This document shows, one piece after another, positions 1-4,893 of a stretch of DNA of 5,805 nucleotides. The stretch's first letter is position 1; each line of letters starts with the position of its first letter. The notes beneath the pieces are model-generated. The model ran no database searches, had not been told where the DNA came from, and saw only the letters and a program-made list of their open reading frames with translations. The stretch is from Pseudopelobacter sp964601865 (lineage in GTDB: Bacteria > Desulfobacterota > Desulfuromonadia > Geobacterales > Pseudopelobacteraceae): NCBI GenBank assembly GCA_964601865.1, contig CAZRPI010000173.1:1-5805 (forward strand). Direction: 5' to 3'. The position numbers and the translations under genes were made by a program.

Positions 1-418
1 GACGAGCCGCTATTTTAAGTTCCAGACACCATCTATCAGCAGAAACCGCCGAACGAGCACGACCTGGATGGTGCCGAAACCAACGGGGATGTTTCGGCGG
101 CCCGTCAAGTGGCGATAGTCCCATCCGCCGCGGCCAGCCCAACCATGGTTCCGGAGAGGGCGTGGACTTCTCTCTGCTTAGAGGGATTGTCGAAGTGAGA
201 GGAACTCATTTCAGGCTCGGTCGCTCCTGTGCGATTCAGGCCGGTTGTCCGGTGGCGTGAGCGCAAATACTCACCTTTTCCCGCCAGCATCGAAACCGGC
301 TTGGGAACTGGACCCTCAATCGGGCTAAAGTATCATCTCACCAGGCTTCGTCTGCACTTCTACCGTCGGCTTCCTGTTTGTGGAGGCAGGATTGAACAAA
401 GCGTTGCGTAACCGGCTG
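1..418. other. 418-nt stretch without a convincing gene
   Basis: No reading frame here looks like a real gene. Short open stretches occur on both strands (about 60 codons at 105-290 minus and 229-411 plus), but none has a ribosome binding site, a recognisable motif or a natural continuation. A minus-strand frame is open from about position 180 to a TAG at 10-12, yet it has no start codon. All frames are broken by several stops, which would also fit a decayed coding or mobile remnant; I cannot name one. The left part contains the nested inverted repeats listed separately. The 3' end of any transcript of the minus-strand hydrolase (stop at 419) must lie here, but I see no hairpin followed by a T run. 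Confidence 0.5.
46..100. repeat. Two overlapping inverted repeats (alternative hairpins)
   Basis: An 8-bp perfect stem can form between GCCGAAAC (73-80) and GTTTCGGC (91-98), with a 10-nt loop. The right arm can instead pair as TTCGGCGG (93-100) with CCGCCGAA (46-53), also 8 bp. The two stems share bases 93-98 and so exclude each other. No T run follows either stem on either strand, so a simple terminator is unlikely. It may be a structured RNA segment or the end of an element lying to the left of the window; no function can be assigned. Confidence 0.4.
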
Positions 419-1024
419 TCAGGCGTGGAGTGTGGGGGTGTATTTCTCGGCAAAATTGATTGTTGGGGTCGGTGGGAGGGAGACGGATTCCAGATACTCT
501 TCCAGGGAGACAATGCCGATCCCCAGGCTGAGCAACCCGCTGACCGTCCGCTGATACCGGTCTTCCCGGCTGAAGGCGACCCCGTTGGAGATGAGGGTGA
601 CCTGAAGGCCGGACCGCCAGGCGTCAAGGGCCGTGGCGCGGATGCTGCCCACCGCCTGGACCCCGCAGAGTACGACGCCTTCAATCTCCTTGTGCTGCAG
701 GTAAGCCACCAGATAGGGGTTGGCGAAGGCGCTTTTCCCGGATTTGGGAAAACCCATGGCGTCGTGGAGATGAATTCGGGCGTCCATCCCGGCTCCCTCG
801 CTTCCATCCATGGCGGCATGGTTGCGCAGATAATTGCCGATGAAGCTGCCCCTCTTGAAACGGCTCACCACGTCGATGATCAGCCACCTGTGCTCTTCAA
901 AGCATCGGATCAGAAGGTTGGCGGCTACGATCACGGCGTTGGCCTGTTCCCATCCCACGGGAAGACGCCCGTTTTCCGACAGAAAGTCATGCTGGAGATC
1001 GATGAGTATAAGTGCGGGTTTCAT
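419..1024 (-). CDS. Isochorismatase-like cysteine hydrolase family protein lacking the catalytic Cys
   Basis: A 201-residue protein of the isochorismatase/nicotinamidase-like fold, of about the usual family length. Seen in the sequence: the N-terminal strand and motif ALILIDLQHDF (residues 4-14, with D9 the expected catalytic Asp), the Lys motif PKSGKSAF (93-100, K97), and the strand-plus-helix signature VVLCGVQAVGSIRATALDAW (117-136). In active members the segment reads G-V-x-T-x-x-C-V; here the Cys position is Ser127 (codon AGC) and the usual Thr is Ala124. C120 precedes the glycine, a position that is not the nucleophile. Family members hydrolyse amides or enol ethers such as nicotinamide or isochorismate; the substrate here is unknown and cysteine-based catalysis looks impossible. 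There is no signal peptide, so it should be cytoplasmic. The ATG start gives the canonical family N-terminus but has no Shine-Dalgarno site; a promoter directly upstream predicts a near-leaderless message. It is probably transcribed alone, isolated from the gene to its right by a terminator. Confidence 0.88.
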   Translation of the reverse strand: MKPALILIDLQHDFLSENGRLPVGWEQANAVIVAANLLIRCFEEHRWLIIDVVSRFKRGSFIGNYLRNHAAMDGSEGAGMDARIHLHDAMGFPKSGKSAFANPYLVAYLQHKEIEGVVLCGVQAVGSIRATALDAWRSGLQVTLISNGVAFSREDRYQRTVSGLLSLGIGIVSLEEYLESVSLPPTPTINFAEKYTPTLHA

Positions 1025-1033
1025 AGTAGACTT

Positions 1034-1062
1034 ATTTTATCTTTTTTGTCCTTGGTTGTCAC
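1034..1062 (-). promoter_or_regulatory. Sigma-70-type promoter for the isochorismatase-like gene
   Basis: Read on the minus strand, GTGACA (complement of 1057-1062) is followed after exactly 17 nt by TAAAAT (complement of 1034-1039). Each box matches five of six bases of TTGACA and TATAAT. Transcription would begin around 1026-1028, only two to four bases before the ATG at 1024, which fits the missing ribosome binding site. The assignment is by pattern only. Confidence 0.55.
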
Positions 1063-1142
1063 CGGTTTTTTCGGCTGTCTACGGGACGGATGCGGTGGGC
1101 TGGGAGAGGATTGATACCACTGTTGCCGCTGCATGAACGCAC

Positions 1143-1184
1143 AAAAGAGACAAGCCCACCGGTTTGTCCGATGGGCTTGTTTCT
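1143..1184 (-). terminator. Rho-independent terminator
   Basis: Arms at 1146-1158 and 1172-1184 form a 13-bp stem with one G-T pair (core ACAAGCCCA/TGGGCTTGT). Inside it, CGG (1160-1162) can pair with CCG (1168-1170) around a 5-nt loop. On the minus strand the stem runs into CTCTTTTGTG, a U-rich tail. On the plus strand the right arm itself ends TTTCT but is not followed by Ts, so minus is the better direction. It would end transcripts of the secreted protein gene (1308-1637) before the hydrolase promoter. Confidence 0.75.
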
Positions 1185-1252
1185 CACGTGAGGATTACCC
1201 TTTTCTGGTATGCCTGTCAGTTCTCGTTGGGGTCAGCGGAGCATTCCATTCA

Positions 1253-1282
1253 GGCCTCCGCAGGTTTTCCGGCGGAAGCGCC
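1253..1282 (-). repeat. Imperfect GC-rich hairpin downstream of the secreted protein gene
   Basis: GGCCTCCGC (1253-1261) and GCGGAAGCGCC (1272-1282) pair imperfectly, with a 2-nt bulge and one G-U pair; inside them GG and CC can pair around an AAAA loop when read on the minus strand. It begins about 25 nt past the stop of the 1308-1637 gene. There is no U tract, so it may protect the mRNA 3' end rather than terminate; the stronger terminator lies further on at 1143-1184. Confidence 0.3.
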
Positions 1283-1307
1283 TCATCATGCCGTTGCCAG
1301 ACTCCCG

Positions 1308-1637
1308 CTAACGCCATCCGCGATAATAGGGACGGTCACCATCGTCATGGCGATGGTCTCCCGGTCCATGGTGGTAATAATGGTCATGGCGGTAATACCC
1401 CGGTTCCTCGTAAATGATGGTCGGTCCCGGTTCCCGGTATTCCCTGCGTTCGTAGATGACCGGGGGATGGGTGATCGCTTCCACGTTCTCAACCACTGAC
1501 TGGGCTATGGCTGCCGGAAGCCAGAGAGGGTTGAGGAGAGTCATGGGGCTCTCGGGGCGATCACAGGCAAGGGCTGAGGTGGCCAGCATGCCCGAAATCA
1601 ATCCTGCCGCAACGATGGTATGGATAGCTTTTTTCAT
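1308..1637 (-). CDS. Small exported Tyr/His-rich protein, function unknown
   Basis: A 109-residue protein with a clear signal peptide: MKKA start, hydrophobic core at about residues 5-22, then ALA before C25 (ALA|C). This reads best as a signal peptidase I site. It is not a canonical lipobox, since position -3 is Ala and -2 is Leu, although lipidation of C25 is not excluded. The mature part is about 85 residues: a middle with LLNPLWLPAAIAQSVVENVEAI (about 34-55, possibly a short amphipathic helix; shown only by its ends in longer form) followed by a low-complexity tail from about 58 rich in Tyr, Arg, Pro, Asp and His (H84, H86, H89, H90, H95, H97), ending in YYRGWR. The His cluster could bind metal, but that is inference. 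The start is secure: AGGAGGT lies 8 nt before the ATG. A sigma-54-type promoter sits upstream and a terminator downstream, so it appears to be a single-gene transcript. I do not recognise a named family. Confidence 0.8.
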   Translation of the reverse strand: MKKAIHTIVAAGLISGMLATSALACDRPESPMTLLNPLWLPAAIAQSVVENVEAITHPPVIYERREYREPGPTIIYEEPGYYRHDHYYHHGPGDHRHDDGDRPYYRGWR

Positions 1638-1645
1638 TTCAGCGT

Positions 1646-1652
1646 ACCTCCT
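1646..1652 (-). promoter_or_regulatory. Consensus Shine-Dalgarno site
   Basis: The minus strand reads AGGAGGT, a full match to the 16S anti-Shine-Dalgarno core, 8 nt before the ATG at 1637. It fixes the start of the secreted Tyr/His-rich protein and suggests efficient translation. Confidence 0.85.
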
Positions 1653-1680
1653 GGGAAATTTTTACGTCTGCTGATTTAAT

Positions 1681-1697
1681 AGCATCGCACATGCCAA
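1681..1697 (-). promoter_or_regulatory. Sigma-54 (RpoN) -24/-12 promoter of the secreted protein gene
   Basis: The minus strand reads TTGGCATGTGCGATGCT. Against the consensus TGGCAC-N5-TTGCA it keeps the essential GG and GC dinucleotides at the correct spacing and matches 8 of 10 defined bases (GGCAT for GGCAC, ATGC for TTGC among the differences being small). A start around 1670 would leave a leader of about 30 nt containing the AGGAGGT site. No sigma-70 pair with sensible spacing fits this interval. RpoN promoters need an enhancer-binding activator, so expression is presumably conditional. Confidence 0.6.
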
Positions 1698-1762
1698 CTT
1701 GGAGAAGTGAAAATTAACCGCAAATTTAATAGGTTAGGGAAAATACTGAAAATGGTGCGGAA

Positions 1763-1772
1763 TGAACGTTCA
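1763..1772. promoter_or_regulatory. Perfect 10-bp palindrome TGAACGTTCA, possible regulator site
   Basis: TGAACGTTCA is self-complementary. It lies roughly 95 bp upstream of the predicted start of the sigma-54 promoter at 1681-1697, within the range where enhancer-binding proteins usually sit, and it also lies upstream of the plus-strand thiamine-binding protein gene. Which side it serves, if either, is unknown. A 10-bp palindrome alone is weak evidence. Confidence 0.3.
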
Positions 1773-1800
1773 CTCAATTCATCCCTGTAATACCTCATTT

Positions 1801-1840
1801 CAGGAAATTGATGCCCGGTAAATACCGGATGAATATCCTG
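1801..1840. repeat. 40-nt imperfect dyad
   Basis: The two halves pair as CAGGA/TCCTG, then ATT/AAT and AT/AT with two mismatches and a 2-nt bulge, closing with CCGGTA (1815-1820) and TACCGG (1823-1828) around two bases. This makes about 16 pairs over 40 nt. No T run follows, so it is not a typical terminator. The segment CATTTCAGG at 1796-1804 recurs at 1848-1856, flanking the dyad. It could be an operator, an mRNA leader hairpin or a small dispersed repeat. Confidence 0.4.
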
Positions 1841-1856
1841 CGGGTCACATTTCAGG

Positions 1857-2059
1857 CAACCTACAGTCCTGATTCAGTGGAACAGGTCGCAGCCTGCGGG
1901 CGGAGAGGAATGCCGGTGACGGATTTCTTCAGCGGATCTGCCGGCAAACGGCCGATCAGAGCGGCATTTGTTCCGGTGCGCCGACACATCTCCGCTTGCG
2001 GACTCCATGGCATGGCGAGTATGCTGCGACAACAACTGGAGAGAAAGGAATTGAAGACC
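1857..2059. other. Leader/intergenic DNA ahead of the thiamine-binding protein gene
   Basis: The plus frame stays open upstream of the ATG at 2060 as far as an ATG at 1808, but the added 84 residues look unlike the family and would run through the 40-nt dyad, so I treat this as non-coding. I looked for a TPP riboswitch (CTGAGA and the ACCTGATC-like core) and did not see one. No convincing -35/-10 pair stands out. Confidence 0.45.
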
Positions 2060-2356
2060 ATGAAAGTCATGATCGATCTGTGCATCGTGCCCGTCGGCGT
2101 GGGGGTGTCGCTTTCCCCGTACGTCGCGGCCTGCGAGAAGGTGCTGGCCGGTACGGGTTTGAAGACGTCGCTCCACTCTTTCGGCACCAATGTGGAGGGG
2201 GAGTGGGACGAGGTGTTCGCCGCGGTGAAGAAGTGTCATGAGGTCCTGCATGAGATGGGGGCGCCCCGCATCACCGCCACCATCAAGGTCGGTACTCGGA
2301 TCGACCGGGAACAGAGTCTGGAGGACAAGGTCAGGAGCGTGCGGGAGAAACTGTGA
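2060..2356 (+). CDS. MTH1187/YkoF-type thiamine-binding protein
   Basis: A 98-residue cytoplasmic protein, matching the roughly 100-residue length of the MTH1187 family (Thiamine_BP, formerly DUF77). Seen: the N-terminal strand and Gly-rich turn IVPVGVGVSLSPYVA (9-23), the central HSFGTNVEGEWDEVF block (39-53), and the C-terminal strand ATIKVGTRID (73-82) followed by a charged helix. These are the characteristic blocks of this ferredoxin-like fold. Relatives form oligomers and several bind thiamine or its pyrimidine part; the physiological role in most bacteria is not settled. The start at 2060 is preceded by AAAGGA at 2044-2049 (10-nt spacing). An in-frame TTG at 2051 is too close to that site, and an ATG three codons further in is a minor alternative. 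The gene ends 18 nt before the MFS transporter gene, so both are probably on one mRNA. Confidence 0.85.
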   Translation: MKVMIDLCIVPVGVGVSLSPYVAACEKVLAGTGLKTSLHSFGTNVEGEWDEVFAAVKKCHEVLHEMGAPRITATIKVGTRIDREQSLEDKVRSVREKL

Positions 2357-2374
2357 ACGTGACGGGAGCATGAC

Positions 2375-3613
2375 ATGACGGGAACCGCTTCCGCCGGTGC
2401 GCGCTTTTCGGCCCTGCAGTACCGCAACTTCCGGCTGGTCTGGACCGGGCAGATCGTCTCCAACGTGGGGACCTGGATGCAGAACGTCGCCACCGGCTGG
2501 CTGGTGCTGCAGCTCAAGAACTCGCCGCTCTGGCTGGGCCTGCTCGGTTTGAGTTTCGCACTGCCAATGATCGCGCTGCCGCTGGTCGGGGGTGCGGTGG
2601 TTGACCGGGTGGATCGCGTCCGACTGCTCTTTTTCACCCAGACCTGCCAGATGCTGAACGCCTTAGCGCTGGCGCTTGCTACTTGGCTGGGGCTGGTGAC
2701 CGTCTGGCACATCCTCGCCGCCTCGTTCATCGGGGCGACGCTCCTGGCGTTCGACAATCCGGCTCGCAACGCCCTGATCCCCGATCTGGTCCCCAGGCGG
2801 GACCTGATGAACGCCCTGTCGCTGAACGGCGCCATTTTCACCGGCGCCGCCCTGGTGGGACCGGCGCTGGCCGGCGCTCTTCTGGTGCCCCTGGGGGCTG
2901 CCTGGCTATTTTTCATGAACGGCGTCAGCTTCCTCGCCATGATCGGCTCGCTGCTCTTCCTGAGGGATGTGCCGGCAAACGGCGGGGCTGAGAGGAAATC
3001 CTTTGCCGCGTCCATGTTTGCCGGAATCGCGTATGGTTGGAACAACCATTTCCTGCGGGTACTGTTCGTCCTCTTCGCATTCAGCGCCGTTTTCGGCCGC
3101 TCCTACCAGGGACTGCTGCCGATCTTCGCCCGCGACATCTGGCATGGCGGTCCGAAGGGGTATGGTTTTCTCCTCTCCTCTTCTGGCGCCGGCGCTCTGG
3201 TGGGGGCATTCGGCCTGGCCTCCCTCAGGGAATTGCGACGTCGGGAACGGCTATTGATCGCCAGCGGACTGATCTTCAGCCTCTCCCTGATCCTCTTTGC
3301 CGTCAGCCCGACGCTTTTCCAGGGCTCCCTGTTCCTGTTTGTCGCCGGGGTATCGACCACCGTTTTCGGCACCCTGGTGGCGACCTATATCCAGGTTGAG
3401 ACTCCCAATGAACTCAGGGGGCGGGTCATGAGCCTCTATACGGTCTGCATCATAGGCTTGCCCGCACTGGGCGCTCTCAGCAGCGGAGCGGTGGCCGAAC
3501 TGCTGGGCGGCATCAGCGGAGCGCCGCGGGCGGTGCTGATCGGCGCCATCCTCATGGGGGCGACTCTGGCGGCTTTTGCGCCGTTCATCCTGCGGGGAGG
3601 GGGAGATGGCTGA
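2375..3613 (+). CDS. MFS transporter, MFS_3/DHA3-type (EntS-like) exporter family
   Basis: A 412-residue inner-membrane protein with the hydrophobicity pattern of 12 helices, the usual MFS size. Family signatures seen: the opening ALQYRNFRLVWTGQIVSNVGTWMQ (about 13-36; typical 'FR..W.GQ..SN.GTWMQ' of this family), the loop 2-3 motif A region GGAVVDRVDRVRLL (72-85, with D77-R78), DNPARNALIPDLVP (127-140), and the ELRGRVMSLY segment (346-355) equivalent to motif A in the second half. A central cytoplasmic loop lies near 199-212. Members of this family export siderophores, drugs or other small molecules by proton antiport, or have no known substrate; nothing here identifies the cargo. The ATG follows GGGAG by 6 nt; a nearer ATG at 2370 meets a stop after one codon. 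The gene directly ahead encodes a thiamine-binding-type protein, so a vitamin-related substrate is possible but unproven. The gene is intact. Confidence 0.88.
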   Translation: MTGTASAGARFSALQYRNFRLVWTGQIVSNVGTWMQNVATGWLVLQLKNSPLWLGLLGLSFALPMIALPLVGGAVVDRVDRVRLLFFTQTCQMLNALALALATWLGLVTVWHILAASFIGATLLAFDNPARNALIPDLVPRRDLMNALSLNGAIFTGAALVGPALAGALLVPLGAAWLFFMNGVSFLAMIGSLLFLRDVPANGGAERKSFAASMFAGIAYGWNNHFLRVLFVLFAFSAVFGRSYQGLLPIFARDIWHGGPKGYGFLLSSSGAGALVGAFGLASLRELRRRERLLIASGLIFSLSLILFAVSPTLFQGSLFLFVAGVSTTVFGTLVATYIQVETPNELRGRVMSLYTVCIIGLPALGALSSGAVAELLGGISGAPRAVLIGAILMGATLAAFAPFILRGGGDG

Positions 3614-3706
3614 AGCATGCGGTGCTCTCCCGAATCGCGCAAACGTGGATGGTCGGGCGGCTGGAATGGAGCGGTACGCCTTGTCCCATCCGTCATCTTC
3701 AAAGCC

Positions 3707-3711
3707 GGAGG
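3707..3711 (+). promoter_or_regulatory. Shine-Dalgarno site that sets a GTG start
   Basis: GGAGG lies 7 nt before GTG at 3719. It decides in favour of the GTG over the upstream in-frame ATG at 3617, because the GTG also places a signal peptide exactly at the N-terminus. Confidence 0.75.
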
Positions 3712-3718
3712 CTCGATA

Positions 3719-4225
3719 GTGAAAATTGCCTTTTTCCTGATACCTTTCCTCCTGTTCGTTTCTTGCGCATCGTCTGCGTTTCCTGCTTCCGAACCTGCCG
3801 GTGGCGAAGCGACCGAGATCAGCTTCTACCCACGTGGGGCGGATTCCGATGCCATCGTCAACGAGATACGGGGGGCTACGAAAGAAATACTGATTCCGGC
3901 GAATACGTTCACCGAAACGGCAATTGCCGCGGCTCTCTCCGATGCCCGCAAACGCGGGATAAGAATCGGCACCGTTGTGGAGAGGGACCGGAAAATCTCA
4001 GGTGAGTCTATGGCGGCCTTTCTGAGCCGTGCCGGTGTCCCTGTCCTGAACGGCAGCGCACGAGTCAAGGCCCGCTACAAAACCATGGTGATTGACGGTT
4101 CCACACTCATAACCGGAGTGTTCAATTTTAACGGAACTGAAAACGGGAAAAATATCGAAGAGCTCTTGATACTGAAGGGGAATACCAAACTGGTTGGGCA
4201 GTATCTGAACTATATTAGACACTGA
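3719..4225 (+). CDS. Exported Nuc-type phospholipase D-like protein with degenerate HKD motif
   Basis: A 168-residue protein when started at GTG 3719. Residues 1-20 form a signal peptide (VKIAFFLIPFLLFVSC); C16 after FVS could be lipidated, or signal peptidase I may cut after A20. The remainder is one PLD half-domain, as in the small periplasmic Nuc endonuclease that works as a homodimer: ISFYPRGADSDAIVNEI (34-50), a helix with AALSDARKRGIRIG (71-84), GVPVL (106-110), and the signature region ARYKTMVIDG then ITGVFNFN, with N145 and E147 following. The canonical pattern is HxKx4Dx6GSxN. Here it is R119-Y-K121-x4-D126-x6-G133-V134-F-N136: the nucleophilic His is Arg (CGC, one base from CAC) and the Ser is Val. 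Lys, Asp and Asn remain. Catalysis by the known mechanism looks lost; a binding or structural role is possible. The gene begins about 105 nt after the MFS gene, perhaps on the same transcript. Confidence 0.82.
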   Translation: MKIAFFLIPFLLFVSCASSAFPASEPAGGEATEISFYPRGADSDAIVNEIRGATKEILIPANTFTETAIAAALSDARKRGIRIGTVVERDRKISGESMAAFLSRAGVPVLNGSARVKARYKTMVIDGSTLITGVFNFNGTENGKNIEELLILKGNTKLVGQYLNYIRH

Positions 4226-4468
4226 GGCGGAACGGCATCTCCTGTTGCGCTCCGAAGTCAGGCCCTTTACGGATCGTGGTTTTGGGGGATTTCAGGTTTG
4301 TCGTTACTCTTTCAACGATTATGGGGCCGAAACAACCCGTGATGTCACCGGGAGCGTCTGATCGTATGGCGTTGCGGGCGGGTGATTTTTTGTAACCATA
4401 TTCGCCGTATTCACGTCTGATTCATACAAATCCATGGCATACGGCAAATCTTGCGGGATCGGGTCTGA
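4226..4468. other. 243-nt intergenic region with a 7-bp inverted repeat
   Basis: No gene is apparent between the PLD-like gene and the two-helix membrane protein. GCCGTAT (4404-4410) is repeated in inverted form as ATACGGC (4439-4445), 28 nt apart and ending 23 nt before the ATG at 4469; it could be an operator or a leader hairpin. TCGTT/AACGA (4301-4305 and 4314-4318) is a weak hairpin without a T run. An AT-rich stretch at about 4385-4435 is the likeliest place for a promoter, but I see no good -35/-10 pair. Confidence 0.35.
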
Positions 4469-4825
4469 ATGGACATACATAGCCAGAAAAATATGACCTC
4501 ACGAACGTTGCTCAATGTCAGCAGTGTCATATTGCTTTTCACCGGTCTGGCCAGCTCGATTCATATTTATCTGACCGCACGGGATGCGCCGCCACCGCTC
4601 ATGGATTATGATTTCGAAAACACCAAGAAATACATGCGGGATCTGGAACTGTACGGCGGGAAGGCAAACGTCATGGCCGTGAATTTCATGAAATGGTTCA
4701 ATGGTCTGTGGCAGGGAAAAATGCTGGCATACACCGTGGGTTGCATCACCCTGCTGATTGCGGTTGTTCTTCTCCTTGTCGCGTACTACATCTCTTCCGA
4801 GACGGAAACCCAGGGCGCTGATTAA
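4469..4825 (+). CDS. Two-helix membrane protein of unknown function
   Basis: A 118-residue protein that I do not recognise. It has a short polar, basic N-terminus (1-13), a first hydrophobic helix at about 14-36 (LLNVSSVILLFTGLASS and on), a charged loop of roughly 48 residues (37-84) containing ARDAPPPLMDYDFENTKKYM and WFNGLWQGK, a second helix at about 85-108 (CITLLIAVVLLLVAYY), and an acidic tail SSETETQGAD. By the positive-inside rule both ends should be cytoplasmic and the loop periplasmic. The hydrophobic segments and the absence of competing long frames with sense support a real gene. The start is uncertain: the ATG at 4469 has only a weak GGGA-type site upstream, and the ATG at 4493 (residue 9) has none. 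It is convergent with the PLDc_N-type gene, 68 nt apart, with no clear terminator between them. Confidence 0.6.
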   Translation: MDIHSQKNMTSRTLLNVSSVILLFTGLASSIHIYLTARDAPPPLMDYDFENTKKYMRDLELYGGKANVMAVNFMKWFNGLWQGKMLAYTVGCITLLIAVVLLLVAYYISSETETQGAD

Positions 4826-4893
4826 CCGTCTGCCGCGGTTCCCAGATTGACATTCCCACCAATCTCCTGTTCTCCGCACCCCCGCGGTCACCA

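Noticed and set aside
325..819. A 164-codon minus-strand frame overlapping the hydrolase in another frame
   Set aside because: Its composition (Ser/Pro/Arg-rich, no motif) is typical of an out-of-frame shadow, and it lies inside a gene with a clear family match.
380..1114. A 244-codon plus-strand open frame antisense to the hydrolase gene
   Set aside because: It covers the clear isochorismatase-fold gene on the opposite strand almost completely, shows no family motif, and has no ribosome binding site; it is a shadow of GC-rich coding DNA.
1164..1499. Plus-strand open frames overlapping the terminator and the secreted protein gene
   Set aside because: They are antisense to a gene with a perfect ribosome binding site and signal peptide; the His/Met-rich runs are reverse translations of its low-complexity tail.
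1670..1720. Sigma-70 reading of the TTGGCA hexamer upstream of the secreted protein gene
   Set aside because: The nearest TATTAA-like box is only 10 nt away, too short for sigma-70, whereas the sigma-54 spacing of GG and GC is exact.
1808..2059. N-terminal extension of the thiamine-binding protein by 84 residues
   Set aside because: Family members begin near the MKVMIDLCIVP strand; the extension has no recognisable domain, runs through a 40-nt dyad, and a ribosome binding site precedes the ATG at 2060.
1857..2059. Possible TPP riboswitch ahead of the thiamine-binding protein gene
   Set aside because: Neither the CTGAGA element nor the ACCTGATC-type core of the THI box is present.
2236..3045. 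A 269-codon minus-strand frame antisense to the thiamine-binding and MFS genes
   Set aside because: Both plus-strand genes have strong family signatures; the antisense translation is Ser/Arg-rich without recognisable features.
3617..3718. N-terminal extension of the PLD-like protein to the ATG at 3617
   Set aside because: It would bury the signal peptide 34 residues inside the protein; GGAGG 7 nt before the GTG at 3719 supports the shorter form.
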